Below are positions 41,459 through 54,733 of a stretch of DNA of 64,000 nt, in pieces. A model generated the notes under the pieces. It saw only the letters and a list, made by a program, of their open reading frames with translations, made no database searches and was not told where the DNA came from. The DNA is from Prostheceraeus crozeri. Its lineage: Eukaryota; Platyhelminthes; Polycladida; Euryleptidae. The position numbers were made by a program, and so were the translations under genes. The stretch spans positions 1-64,000 of the forward strand of contig CAJQUW010009006.1 of assembly GCA_907163375.1 (NCBI GenBank). The letters are read 5' to 3'. How positions within the stretch are numbered: position 1 is the first letter of the stretch; each line of letters starts with the position of its first letter.

Positions 41459-42145
41459 AAATTTGATGAAACAAACTTTGGTGAAGGTCCCAGGTCGAAA
41501 TGCCACACTTTGGAAAATTTTCAAAATTTTACCCATACAAAGTCACTCTGACACTTAGGATTTTTTCAGGTGAGCTCCGACCTAAAATCTTGTAACAGCT
41601 CTAACTTTTGAACGGCTGGTCCGATTGACTCGCGGCAAAAATGGCGTCGAGCAGTTTTTCTCCTCTTTCAAACGAGTAGCTGTAAGACAAAATCCGTCCA
41701 CTAGAACCAAAGTTAGAAGATTGCTGTCGGGGGGGGGGGGGGGGGTCCGTGAAATTTGATGAAAAATGTTTTGGTGAGGGTCCCAGGTCGAAATGACACA
41801 CTTCGGAAAATTTTCAAAATTTTACCCATACAAAGCCACTCTGACACTTAGGATTTTTTCAGGTGAGCTACAACAGTCCACCCTCCCAACCTGGCCGGCA
41901 CACCACGCCAACCTGGACAGCACATCACCGCGCGCTATACGACGGCCGGACAGGAGGGGGGGACGTCAGACTCGAAGCAACACGACGCCACACCACGACC
42001 GACTCGACGGACAGGAGGGGGGGGGACGTCAGACTCGAAGCAACACGGCGGCACACCACGACCGACTCGACGGACAGGAGGGGGGGGGGACGTCAGCGAC
42101 GGCGGCCATCTTGCGCGGTCCAGAAGTGGAGTTTTACTTACTACT
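41459..42145. repeat. Right inverted terminal repeat of the Polinton
   Basis: Inverse match to 20798-21497. It contains a G-run of about 17-18 G near 41730 where the left copy has 10 C, and three copies of the ~63-bp unit ending in G-runs of 7-9. The different run lengths in the two ends show these tracts are unstable. Confidence 0.85.
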
Positions 42146-42151
42146 TTCATG
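42146..42151. repeat. Right target-site duplication of the Polinton
   Basis: ttcatg directly follows cttactact at 42145 and is identical to 20792-20797. Confidence 0.9.
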
Positions 42152-44995
42152 CTTGTCAGTAAGGGATCATCCAGAATGTACGTGGCCGGAAAATTAATTT
42201 GTTGATCCTCGGCTAACCCCCTTAATGCACCCCTTGGTGCATGGACAGTGCCCGAAACTCTCACCTGCCATTGCATAGACAGTAGACGATGAAAAAAATT
42301 GCGTTGTGACTAAAGAAGTTGGAGAGCTTAACGATTAAAGATATAAGACCAATGTTCTCATATAACCAACAGGAACTCACAACTGTTGAAATAACATGAG
42401 CATTTTGAAAATGAAGATTACCGGTACAAGAGTGCAATCGCTGTCTGTGATAGCTGGAAACTGTTTGGTCTTTTTCAGTGGCCCTTGATGATCTCTGTCA
42501 ATGAAATACATCACACTCAGCTGGCATGAAGTATGCCTTTTCTATTTCCAGTTGGATAAAAGTAACTTCAGTTTAGTCTTAGCAGGAATAAATGGCCAGA
42601 ATGACACCAATTACATCTAAGAACAGTAAGTTCAGATTGGTCATTAATAAGTAGTGATATTTGTCAAAGTAGCTAACCACGTCGTTCTTTGTTTGTTAGT
42701 AGCATTCGATTTAGTCAAAGTGATTTTTAATTTCTACGCACGAACACTTGCTCCTTTCTTGCCTTGATTCGCTTTGGACTCCTTCGTAAATTCCACTAGA
42801 GGTGCATTGATTGTCTTTAATCATGAACATGACCAGTAAGCCATCTATCATATCACCATTTGAAAGCGAAGAATATTGAAGAATGACACGGGACAAGTTT
42901 AGCGACTCTTTGATGGTGATTGCTTGATAAATTGATGGCTATCATCGCCGCATCATGCAACAATGCCCATGCACCACCTGAAGACTCCATGTTTAAATAA
43001 TGGTGAAGGCAACTTGTGATATCTCTCAATTAACTATTCCCTTCCCCCTGTGAGATGTTTGGATCCTGCTTTAGGGAAACTGTATGGAGAAATTTGACAG
43101 CCCAACATCCAAGCTGAGATATGATCTAAATTTCCCCGACATCTTCTATGTATTCGTACATCAGTGAAGAATTCAAGTTGTTTCTCGTAAACTAGAAAGT
43201 TGACTTTCTATTTGGAAGTGCAGAAACTTTCTCAATCATTTAATGGAATGCGCACCATCCTGCGTTCGTGGAGATGACATGTATATGAGTTAAACTATGA
43301 TTCTAAGAAACTTAAATAAAGCTGTGTGTGGGAAAAGAATTCATTCTTTTAACGAAGGAATTTTGCTATAAACGCGTAAGCATTAGGTCAACGCTTGTAA
43401 TAACATTTCCTTCATAATAATTTCTAATAACCTTCAGTTCTGGACCGAAGACATTCAAGACACAAGGATGACGACGGTCTCATATCAAGTACGGTATCAG
43501 TGAAGAATATCAAACATTACCTACGCACATGACGTGCGGTAAGCCCACTAGGCTTGCCGCCATTATGTAGCCTACTCGGCACCACCTACACATTTCAAAC
43601 GATCATACCAGCAAAATACCGATATCGGTGAGGCCGGCCGGTATCTGAAAATGCTGCCGATTCCATCTCTGTAACAGTCGGTCTATCACCGCGTGTGTAA
43701 TGTGACTTTTTAAATTGTTTTGGAGAAACCATTGAGGAATTGACTATCGTGATAGCAGCACGCAAGAATAATATTTTACTAACCCTTTGAGTCACTGATG
43801 TTAGTGAGGAGAGGCCTTTTTGTAGCATCAACAAAATAGTGGGTCTATGTAAACACATAAATAATTTGAAATAAGGTACATTTCCAGACATTGATCAAAT
43901 ATGTAGGCCCTATTAAATTACAGGAACATAATGTCCGCAAAAACTGAATTCTTTGGTGCAAAAATTTTCAAATTATAAGTTTACCGGTAACCTTTTTGAG
44001 TCGACACTGACACTTTACCTTACATATTCCCCGATATGTAGACGGATCTAAAACACATCTGTATTATTATTCTGCTAACACCTGACATATCGAACCCTTT
44101 AGAATTTGAATGTCATCGCTGGTAAGAAGGCAACAACTGCTCGCTCAAAGAATTGGAGATCATTCTATCGAAATGAAATTGAGGTAGCATGATTACATAA
44201 AATGAATGGCAAACGATTAATGTTCTAATAAAGGAACACTAAAAAAACGCTGATGTGGCTTGTACATATAATTATTAAGCAGCTAGAATATCCGTGCTTT
44301 GTCATATTATCATTTAACATTGCTATTTATAAAATCAAATCGATAACTGGGGTACTAAAGTGATCAAAACAATGATTTATTTTGTATATCAAAATCTAGA
44401 CCTTTTTTAATTTGACTCACAGCTCTGCGTGATGTATTTTAAGTTGATAAATATCAATGTTCAATTTCGTGGGAATCAATAATTTTATAAATACTGAACC
44501 CAACTCGGAATCATGTTGTTACCAATTATGATTGCTGAGATAAAAAGCACCAATCCAAGAAGAACATGTATTTTGATGGTGAGAATAGTAAACATGAACA
44601 AATGAAAAGGCCGCTCCATTATCCATAACAGGAAGTTCCTTGTAAAATACTGTCACATCTGTTACTATCATCAACGTATAAAAACCCATGCAAACATAAC
44701 AAAAAAATCTCATCATAAACTATAGAAACGATTAAGTCTTGGAGAACATCCACATATCCTATAGTAGAAAATGCTAAAATAATTCACAATATGTAAGTAC
44801 ATAGCCGTTCGAAATGAAAGAGCACGGACAACCAAATCTCAGCAAGAATGAGAGGATAATTCACAACAAGAAGAATACAAATTTGGCAATAGCCAGTTTT
44901 GTAACCAAAGTCGGGGATTGAATAGATACCCAGAGATGTCTCAAATACTATATCTTCATTTGTTGATCAACTCGTGGAAGAGTTCGTTAGTAGCT
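42152..44995. other. Host flank, no gene recognised
   Basis: AT-rich DNA without convincing ORFs. It may include the 3' untranslated region of the EF-hand gene whose last exon ends at 44996 on the minus strand. Several tttatt strings (AATAAA on the minus strand) are present, for example near 44375. Confidence 0.5.
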
Positions 44996-45120
44996 TTATA
45001 AATGGTCACTTAGTTCGGACTTGGAATATTCCGGAAAATCGATGTAACCATCACCGTTGTTATCCGCCTGTGCCAACATGTCATCTACTTCGTCTTGAAT
45101 TTCACTATCATTCATTATTT
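44996..45120 (-). CDS. Terminal exon of a host EF-hand protein
   Basis: On the minus strand an acceptor ctattttcag precedes an open frame of about 41 codons ending TAA at 44998-44996. It encodes a canonical EF-hand loop, ADNNGDGYIDFPEYS, after an acidic helix (EIQDEVDDMLAQ), and ends SELSDHL. All calcium ligands of the loop (D, N, D, the backbone position, D and E) are present. The helix and loop resemble the C-terminal EF-hand of MCFD2-type cargo receptor proteins, but one exon is not enough to name the gene. Upstream exons would lie at higher coordinates and were not identified. This is the one convincing host coding piece in the window. Confidence 0.7.
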
Positions 45121-46879
45121 CTGAAAATAGAATGAGCTAATCGAAACAAATAATCAAAATAATCTGATGAAAAAGCAAACTATTTCATAACAAAACAGTT
45201 ACAGAAAAAAATAACAACGTGACTGAATTACTTTCTGTAAAGAACAATAAAGAAAAACACAATGTTCAAACAAGAATACTTCATCAAGGAATCAATCAAG
45301 AAGAATGATAAAATGTTCTTCTTCTTTTTGAATGGACTATACATTAGACTTTCAATTTCAACCGGTAACTAAAAATGTTGCTTTTGACTCATCTCATAAA
45401 TAATTTCCGTTGGCCGTTTCGGCTATCTGACAGCGAAGAAATGTCAACAATTCGTGTCGTGACAGCATTCCTTCTTACACAATATTAATAATCTGAATGT
45501 AATTGGCGTATTAGTTTCTTAAATCTCACTCACGAGAAAATCGATTAAAATCATTCCAGCAATGAATGCAAATTGCTGTCTTCTTAGTCTATGTAATTAG
45601 ATTGAATTTATTAATGAACTCTAAACAAATGCCGACAAGCAATATTTTGAATTCCCAGCTAATTCCAATGAAAATTTATGAAAAATATAATAAAACTGTC
45701 CAACTCCTAAGAAACCTACAAAACGAAGTTTTACACATTTACATTTATATTGAGCAAAATAACTATCGTAATAAAAAAAATTGCAAATAATATGATTTCG
45801 ATTGTCTTATTTCATAAAATAGAGAATAGCTTTTCGAGCACACCTCATCACAGAGTGCCGTTTAAGCTGTTTTATAACGCTAACTCGCCTCCCCCAGTGA
45901 AATACTGTGGTCTCAAAAGTGGCGTCTAGGCCTATGCAACTCCCTCACACACCACTATTATTTTCAAACTATGTGAGGCAGCTAGACTCAACCATAGAAA
46001 TCTGGTAATCTATAATATTAAAGGATTACAACGGACATGCACAATACTACGTCGTGGACACGCGTTGTCATGTCATGATGCCCTAACGATGGCGGTTTCC
46101 AGTGATTGACAATGACAGAGTAAGTATAGTAGGTAGCAACTCAGTATTAATTAAAACTCCAATAGGTAAGCAATATTAAATGAACTCGAGTTGTGACCCA
46201 GCACCCAATGTCAGGTATACAAATAGTCACAGTTTTGAAGAAATTATCACGGAATTGACTTATCATGACAGCAGAATAGAAGAATAGTATTGCATAAATT
46301 CTCCGTGTCATGACAACCTTGGCGGAGCAATACTCATTAAATTAGCCTTGATGGACGTGCCTTACTTCAATGCTCAACCTTATAGTACTCTATTGAAATG
46401 ATCATGTCACTCAAACTATTGGCATTGAAAGAGCAAAATATCACAAAGACAGTGATCACAATTTACTTAAAGGATGTAAATGGGTCTGCAATATTATTCA
46501 GATTCGGATAAGCTTAATTTGGTGAATCATAAAATTATAAAACTATAAAAATTGCATCATTCCGCAATCAAATATTAATAGTTACATTTTAACTGCATAG
46601 AGTATCTATTATGATTCTAAACCATTTACAACTACGAGTAAATTTTACTTATTTCTACAGACCGTAGCTTTACTAGTTGATACATGTGGTTTGGACAAGA
46701 GTCTTAACTAGACATATCCATTTCCTGGCATAAAAGAGCTGCATGAATTCGATCTACTAAGACAAGGGTGCTCCCGCATTTTCGGAGGATAATTTCCAGA
46801 CTCATGAAAAAAATTCCAGACTGATTGATGATCCCAATTTACCCTAATTCACCCAGAACTTAGACTTGATTAACCCAAG
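45121..46879. other. Host intron or intergenic DNA
   Basis: AT-rich. Probably intron of the EF-hand gene next to its last exon. No further exon recognised. Confidence 0.45.
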
Positions 46880-49140
46880 AGAAGAAAAATGTTGTAAGAA
46901 GGAACAGCTGGGTTGCTTTCGGCAATCAGGGAGGCAATGACAGAGTCTACCGACAGAAAGGAGTCACTCAGAGGACACTCCTATTTGCGGATGAAAAGCA
47001 AAGTCAAAATATGACAGACTTCAGTCTGAAGAGAACATGAATATATGCAGGAGCGAGTGTAATGAAGTTCGAAAGGCGGTGCGAGCCGATATGAAAATAT
47101 GGCTGCAGGAGAAACACCGACTGATTGAACAGAGTGCGCAGAAGCAGAGATGCGCCAAGCATAGCTGCTGATCAGAGATATCATTAGAAAATGGGAACCG
47201 AAGCAACGATCTGATAAAGATCGCGATGGACACCTGTTTCAGACATCCGAACAGACCAAGGAGAGATGAACTGTACTGCCGAGACCTGCATGCGTAGACG
47301 TGTGATTATGATACAAACAGTAGTGACAGAAATCGAAGACATGGCACCCCAAGACGACGACAGAAATGACAAAATACTCGGGTGTCAAGTCGAAACAGCG
47401 ACCAGGAAGCTTGACTACAAAAGGCTCCCGGTACAGATGGCATCACACGAAAGATGCTACATGCAGGTGGAGTAGAATTGGTAGATGAGCTGCTCATTAT
47501 ATGCAGTCAAGCATAGTCTGAAGCATAGAAATTGACAACAATAAAACCTCTAGAATGGAAATTAAGCTTCAGGCAATGCACAATAACGGCACATAAATCG
47601 CACGCATTTTCACTTAGATGCACCTGCCAACGTCTGTATCATTGGAATTAGAATCAGTCACATGAGTAAGTCGAAGCTTTTAATTGGTTCTTCATGCCCC
47701 AACTCAGTTCCCCCGGATGTGGCGCGACCTTGAGTCAATTTCCATTCTAGTCAACTTCAGATAAACAGTTTATTTCTATGGTCTGAAGAGAAAGTTTCTG
47801 ATGAATGGAACAAGTCGGTTATAGTGACGCTGCCAAAGGAAGGATATCTAGGCATCTGCAGCAACTACCGCACTTTATCTCTGATTAACAACGTGTGCAA
47901 AGTGTTCTTACTGATCATCCAAGAGTGTCTGAAAGCTTCTGTCGAGCCATTCCTGGTAGAAGAACAAACAGGTTTCCGCAGAGATAGCAGTACTGTGCAA
48001 CAGATCCTTGATGATGGTCTGTTTCATCGATTTCTCTGAGGCTTTCGGTAACATTCGGCAAGACGCCATGTGGGCAGTGCTGAAATCACACGGAGTGGAT
48101 GATAAGATTATCCATATTTTGAAGAGCATGTACTGCAGTGCCAAGGCTGCATTTAGACTCGGAAATGAAACTGATGACTGATTCAAGCAAGGATTCCAGA
48201 CAGGGCGATCCTCTGTGATCTGTTACTTTGCTTTGCATACCTGGTACGTGTTATAACAATGCGGCAAAGGTGTCAATTCAGGGACGGCCTATCAACAACC
48301 CAAGCTTTGCCGATGATATAACACTTTCGGATGAAAGTTAATGAGAACTGTAGAATACCCTAAACTTCGCTCCTTCAGATGCAGGAAGATGTGGCCGTAA
48401 GATCAACACCGATAAAACGAAGGGATTACTGATAGTGGAGACAAGTAAAAAAGCAGAGCTTTCGACCAACAGCAGTGCAATCGAAACACACAAGTTCACC
48501 TATCTTGGAATCACGATAGATGGCGAGGGATTTGCAATGAAATACGTCAGCGCATTGGCATGACCAGGCATGGCATTCAAGACGTTTGCAGATTTTGAAT
48601 AAATATGGAGGAGTCACGTGATTAGCAAACGAACTATAATGCCCGGTATTGCGATCGTGTGTCTCCAGCGTGCTGATGCTTACTTCGGAAACGTGGACGC
48701 TCAGAAAGACGGATAAGCGGCGTCTCGATGCTTTTCAGTGGCGGTGCTTGCGAAGAATTTTAGATGTTATATGGTTTCACCGCACCACCAATGCGAAGTC
48801 TTGAGAAGAGTAGAACCAATGCTACGGCTTGTGTAGATGATTAATAAGCGCAAACTGAGTCTGTTCGGCCACATCTGCCGCATGAAACATAATTGCCCAG
48901 TGAAGATCGTGCTGTTTGGTATCGCGAATGGCAACAGTCGTAGAGCCGATCCATGATGTGGTGGATAGACAGCATCAAAGGTTGGTGTGAAGTTGACCTG
49001 CACGTGATAGCTGGGATGACAGAAGAGACTGGCAGAAATGGATGACAGAAGAGACGAGCGGAAAATAACCGAACGCGTAATTGAGGACACCAACGAATGA
49101 TACGACCTCCTCCCAAATCAAGCAAGCTGAGTAAAATGCT
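46880..49140 (+). mobile_element. Decayed non-LTR retrotransposon (reverse transcriptase)
   Basis: Frames broken many times, but reverse transcriptase landmarks remain in order on the plus strand: a KAPGTDGIT-like segment at about 47420, TLPKEGYLGICSNYRTLSL (47826) with EEQTGFRRDSST, a segment around 48070-48180 with LKSHGVDDKIIHILKSMY, the catalytic FADDI at about 48310, and a C-terminal LFGHICRMKHN region at about 48860. This is the order of LINE reverse transcriptases. Clade is uncertain. No endonuclease domain was identified. Dead copy. Confidence 0.75.
47520..47758. mobile_element. Small insertion inside the retrotransposon
   Basis: About 240 bp interrupt the reverse transcriptase between its KAPGTDGIT-type region and the TLPKEG region. 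Its ends carry an inverted ctagaatggaaatt / aatttccattctag pair, suggesting a small MITE. Boundaries are approximate and no target duplication was fixed. Confidence 0.4.
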
Positions 49141-52100
49141 TTAAGTGACCAACAATCTGTTTAGCTAGTAGCTCTAACCAGCGCATCAGAATTTTTTGGT
49201 TTGAATGAACGAGGTTTTTAGTCGTTCACTGGTAAGTAAGCAAAACACCATGTAAGGTGAACGAGGGTTCAAAGTAAGACAATTAGCGAAGGCATGTCTT
49301 TGTTCTCACATAGAAGCTGCCGATTGTTTACCTTCGTTTGCTTGTGTACTTTTGCGGAAATGAGAAAAAATATTGAAGAAGTTCGAAAAATAACTATTGA
49401 ACTTCAATGAATATAACTTACATATTCGTACTCCTCACATCGCAAGGATTCAGAGGATGCCAAACATGAACATTTTTTATGAAAAAGTGAGAACATAACA
49501 TTTCAACCAAAAAGGTCATGATTTTGTGATAACTTCACGACATCACTAATTTTTTACAAGTTCATTGATTTTGATGAACAATATGTCAAAAGAGAGCTCA
49601 GAAAATGCTCGTCTCCCAGTGCCTGATTCATTATCACAATTGCATGTTTTTTTGAAAAATTGCGACTTGTAAATTGAGTGATTTTCATATTTTGAGCATT
49701 TCTCAGCAAATACAATAACGGATACAAGTCTATAATAGCTCATTGTAAAGCTGAGACTGCAAGTTCTCGAATGATGTATGTATGGCACGTTGATGTGCGA
49801 CACGATTGGAAGACATGAGAGTCGATTGAATTTCAGCGATATTTAGGTGGTCTTTTTTTTATAATCAGCTCTGTAGTAACTGCCACTGAAATGAACTAAT
49901 ATTTTTCAGTTCATGAAACTGGTGAATGGACTGAACTGATGCTTCTCAGTCTTACATTTACTATGAGGAAAATTAATTCTCACATCGCTTTTCGCTGCTC
50001 AGACATAGACAGCCGTTTAGAGCAACTTTCGCTCACACAAATCCGTACTGTTGTTTCTGATCGTGAACATATTATAATACAATATATACAATGTAAATGA
50101 GCAGATTAAAGATCAGACCAGACAGGAATTTTTAAGGTCGCTGTAGCCGGCGCACCGCCGCATAAGAATTTTCGATCGGCTTATGAAATATTTCATAAAT
50201 TTTCTTTCGATTTCTGCAGGATGAAAAAATAAAGGATGTGGTAAAACTCCAAGCAATTATGGCTTCAAATATTTAATTATTCAACTTCTTGTTGAATTTA
50301 GTAGTATAGGGTTGCCATCTTTCCAGGAATCCGGGACTTGGAATTGGGTGGCTTCTCTGCAGTGGCAGTTTTATGAATGTCAAAGGCGATTTGTGAGACA
50401 AAGGTAAACCAGGTACAAAAGTTTTCAAAATTGACCGAATGACAAAGTGGGCGTATAGGAAATAATGATGGACAATATGAAGAATACAGCTCATTTGATT
50501 CTCAATGTGGTCAACGAGCACCAAGGCCCACAACGTTGGTGGCTTTCAAAGTGAACAGAAAGGAAGTGAGTGACTTGAATGCTTCAGTTGAACTGATCGA
50601 ACGCTATAGCGTGAAATGAAAATGAACGAGCAAACTCAGTGAACGAACAAAATAGTTGAATGAGCGAAGAACTGAGTGAGCTGAATAAATGGCCCTATTC
50701 GAATGCACTGGCGCACTTGGATCCGGGAGCGATCTTTTGCATTCAAGTTTCGAATATACATGTAAACATATTTATCGATGGAATGATAATTTGCGCCTTA
50801 AAAAATGAATTTTGCGCTTCAACAGTTGATGCAATAATGAAAAATAAATATTGTACTTCAAAATGCGACAAAAATAGTTTTTGTAATTTGAATTTGTCAT
50901 AAAAGTTTTTGCAATTATGAGGGATGAAACTCAGTGGCTACCACATAGCAGCTGGCATTTAAACGATTTCAATATTGAGTACATATTTTCACATTTCTTA
51001 TATAATCAGTGAAATAGAATTTTCTTCTTAAATGATTTTATTTAAATATAATGTTACCCTTTTTTGCGACTACAGTACTACACAAACGGAATGCATATAC
51101 GAGCATTATTATAGTGCACATTACTCTCGATCACCTTTTAAAAATGCATGTAGTTTGCTACTTGCAGCTATAATTGCTCAACTGTTTTTAACTGCAATTT
51201 TGTATCACTGAAGTAATAATAAATTAATAATAAAACCAAATATCAGATTTCTATGGGCTCAACCCTTAATTCTGATTCTGATTAATTCCCTTGAAAGCCA
51301 ATCTGAAATTAATTATCAACACTTTGAAATTGAACAATTCAGACATATATATCTATCGTAAATGAACTTTGGCGACGAAGAAAATTAACATTAAAATGCA
51401 CTTGAAAGAATTTGAATCAGTTACAATCGAGACAATTACCCAAGTCAGTAACAAACGGGGCAGCTGACGATTAAGTATTGACTTGATCTCCTTACTTCAC
51501 GTGCTGATTGCCGACCTAATTTTGCCTTAACATTGCCAATCCCGTTCGAATGGACGAGTGAGCAGCTAGTATATTTGTAAAAATGTTGTATTAGCATGGT
51601 AAATTAGTTAAGGAACCACTCATATTTCGGTACATTTACAAATTGACTGTCAAGTTATGACTAATGGCGTAATCGTTTCAGCGTTTTTGCTTTACATGAA
51701 CATTCACTTCTGTCTACATTGAATTTCCCCAAACTTTCACTTGTTCACAGTGTTTTAATCTGGTTGCAAACTGCCACATGAATCTGCTGTCATTATGTCT
51801 TGCTATAATGATTAAAATAATCGATTTCCTCACATCGATTCTGCATTTGATATTTTGCTTCTCTGAAATCCGAATTTCTAACTATCTACTCCTCCTTACA
51901 TTTTTGTCGATATTCGAGATTCAGATTCCTCGCTACAAATTTGTGCTGCATACATATATAATGTGAATCCTAGCTGCTTGTACCCACAAACAATTGACAT
52001 ACAACAATAAACTTACATGTAAGAACGCTTAGGTAAAAATTAAACATATGTTTATGACTTGACATAAATAAGCTGAAACAAATCTCAATTCATTTTCAAG

Positions 52101-54727
52101 TGAGTGTGTTTGATGCCACGGACGAAGCTTAACTGTAAGCTGAATGTTGTTCTCCCTTTTGATTTATTGCTTTCCTGTATGTCTTAGCATCTTCTCGGGG
52201 GAAAATTGTCGTAGACATTTGATTTGATGCCATTTTCAGCACCTTAACGATCAAAATAATTGTCTAAGATTTTCAACATGCTTTTAAAGTCGTAGCATAT
52301 TACGGGAATTGAACTTGATGCATTGCTTAGCTGCTCATTGTCTGTTAGCTGCTCTAATTTTATGCCTTCACCTAAAAAATCATGAGAATGCTGGCTTTGA
52401 TGAGGAATGATAGCCCGATCACCTCTTGCATATAATGTATTTTAGCCAAGGACTACTAAAGGGAAGTCCTCGATTTTAGCATAAAAATGCCAACTCTATA
52501 GCGAAGTACATGCAAATGCACATCTGCTTCTTCACTTTTGCTTCTTCTTTACTTATCATCTTCTTTTCAATGCTCCTATTAGCTACCTCAGTTATTCAGT
52601 TATAAATGTTTTTACACAAGCTTGTTGATGGGACGGAATTTTCCCTCTCATTCCCACTGAAAAATTATTAGAATTCCAATGGGTTTTGCGTACACATAAA
52701 ATGAATATTATTCCGGCCCTTTCTAACTTTTTCATGCTGCGTTCTCACAAATATGTCTCTTTTTATTATTGCGATTTCATTTTCATGGTTTTCAAATTAT
52801 TCCTTATAAGACATACCGTTATACAGAGGAGATCGCTGTTATTTGTTAGACTGCAATTTGCAATTCTGCTGTTGCTATTCAACTATTAATTTTCATTTTC
52901 TTGCTTAGTTAGTACCGTTCTCCAACTCTCAACACTAAAATGAGTTTTTCGTGTACCTCATCCATCTCGTACATGTGCTGTGAATAAGCATGAAGGATAC
53001 TTGTATCTTGTAATTCGTTGCTCATTTTATGGTCAACAATCCAATTGCCTAGCGGTCCAAAATGAACAGTTCCCATCTGTGCTACAGCAATGTGTAATAG
53101 GCCTAATCTAACATAATTCTGCAATAATAGGAAAGTAGACCCCTTCTGACTTACTGCATCTTATCAAAATTTTAACTAACTGCGTTTCTCATAGAATGCT
53201 ACGCTTTGCAATAGTATACATTCAAAGTAAACTGAGGCGCTTGAACAAAAGAATTCTGCATATGTAAATAATATTTCATAAGGGAGAATGATGACTAACC
53301 ATCACTTAAAGAAATGAGCGTCGACGTGAACATTATCGTCACCCATCACCTACAAGTGACCAGGGTGGATATTGTTTTAGACAAGTTGCGTAAAACAGTG
53401 CTTAAAACACGCTGAAAAAAACATACTTGAAACATGCTTTTTTCAGAAGTGATTCTTAATTCAACTTTTTCAATGCTTTATCAGTGGTTCCTAGCCTTTT
53501 TTTGCTCAGATTCCTCCCTAAACGTTGAAAGTCCTCCTTCTAAACTAGCAGGTCCCCATTCAAGTTTAAAGAAGAAGTCAAAGATCTTTACAATACATAT
53601 TTTCAAATACAGACTTTTTAGGTAACTAATCAGGAAGTATGTAAGTACGTGTATTTAAGAAGTGTTATCAAGAAAGATTGCAACAAAAAGTTACATGTAA
53701 TGACCAAAAATGATGACTGCATTGAGTCTGATGCTTACCATACATAATTCCTGATTTCGAGGTTTCAAGTTCGTGAGTTTCAATTTCAAATCGACGCGCA
53801 CGCTGATGTTGAGTCTATTGCTCTTCTCAGTTACCAAATCTGATAGTACAAATCTACTATTTGTAAACCTATTTCAATGAGTAGCATATTTACATGACTG
53901 CAGTCGCAATTCTTTATCTAGGAGGAAATCAACAGATCTTGTTCATTCAAAATATTCCTTCGAACCTCATTCCTCACAAATCCTTCTTCGAGCGACATTC
54001 CACCCCTGGCATGTTGAATTCCTCACCAGGGAGACACATGCCCCCCGGTTACGAATCATGCAAGAATACAGCCGAAACATCATGCAACCACATGCCAGTT
54101 CGCTACGATCGACCGTGTGGTGCTGGACTCCAAAGTCCGGTCTTGTAGAGTGAATTTTTTTGTTATAATAATATTCGACTAAAATTTTCGGAGAGCTCTT
54201 TATCTTTACATCAGGCTACATCAAAATGGATCCCCTATCGAGTAGTCAATTCATGCAATCATTTGAAAGTTTATAGACAAGATTTGCATGTTTTGGATCC
54301 TGTTTCAATTTTCTTAGACAAGTCAAAAGGACGATGGAACTATGGGAGAAGCGGTAAATAAGTGAAATATTCTGTATAAAAGACGACGCTTATAAGCATG
54401 TGATCGAAAAACGAACGACAGACTACATAACCGACGGTGGGCTAGGCCTACTTGATGCGAATCTGCACAGGCAAAATTGACGATGACCGCCGAGCAAACG
54501 AAACTTTTTCGCAATTTTATCGCTGGTGCTGCAGAGCCTGTTGCTTCTGGACCACTTACGCAATGCGTTGAAAAAGCATCTACTTCGACTTTTCGAAGGT
54601 AATGTTCATCCTGAACTTGGTAGAGGAAGCCGATGAGAATTAGTTTTGAGACGGAACCCTCTGGTGTATTACCAAAGCATCATTCTGCTCTCATGCAGTA
54701 CAGCAGTTCTAGAACGTCAATTTAGCA
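49141..54727. other. Host DNA without recognised genes
   Basis: AT-rich. ORFs are short and none resembles a known protein. No RNA genes or clear transposon ends were recognised. Confidence 0.5.
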
Positions 54728-54733
54728 CAATGG

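Larger units (their letters stand above)
20798..42145. mobile_element. Complete Polinton/Maverick element, 21,348 bp
   Basis: Starts agtagtaagtaaaactcc and ends with its exact reverse complement. It begins AG and ends CT, has a 6-bp target duplication, and encodes the full diagnostic set: protein-primed family B DNA polymerase, retroviral-type integrase with chromodomain, packaging ATPase, adenain-like cysteine protease and jelly-roll capsid protein. Length is typical of Polintons (15-25 kb). Six or more genes are interrupted, so the copy is probably not active as written. Genes lie in alternating blocks: mostly plus strand at 22.2-28.7 kb, minus at 28.8-31.8, plus at 31.8-33.1 and minus at 33.1-40.7. 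Confidence 0.95.

Noticed and set aside
41793..42276. ORFs of 99-134 codons in the right terminal repeat
   Set aside because: Same repeat-driven open frames as on the left; one continues past the element end into host DNA.
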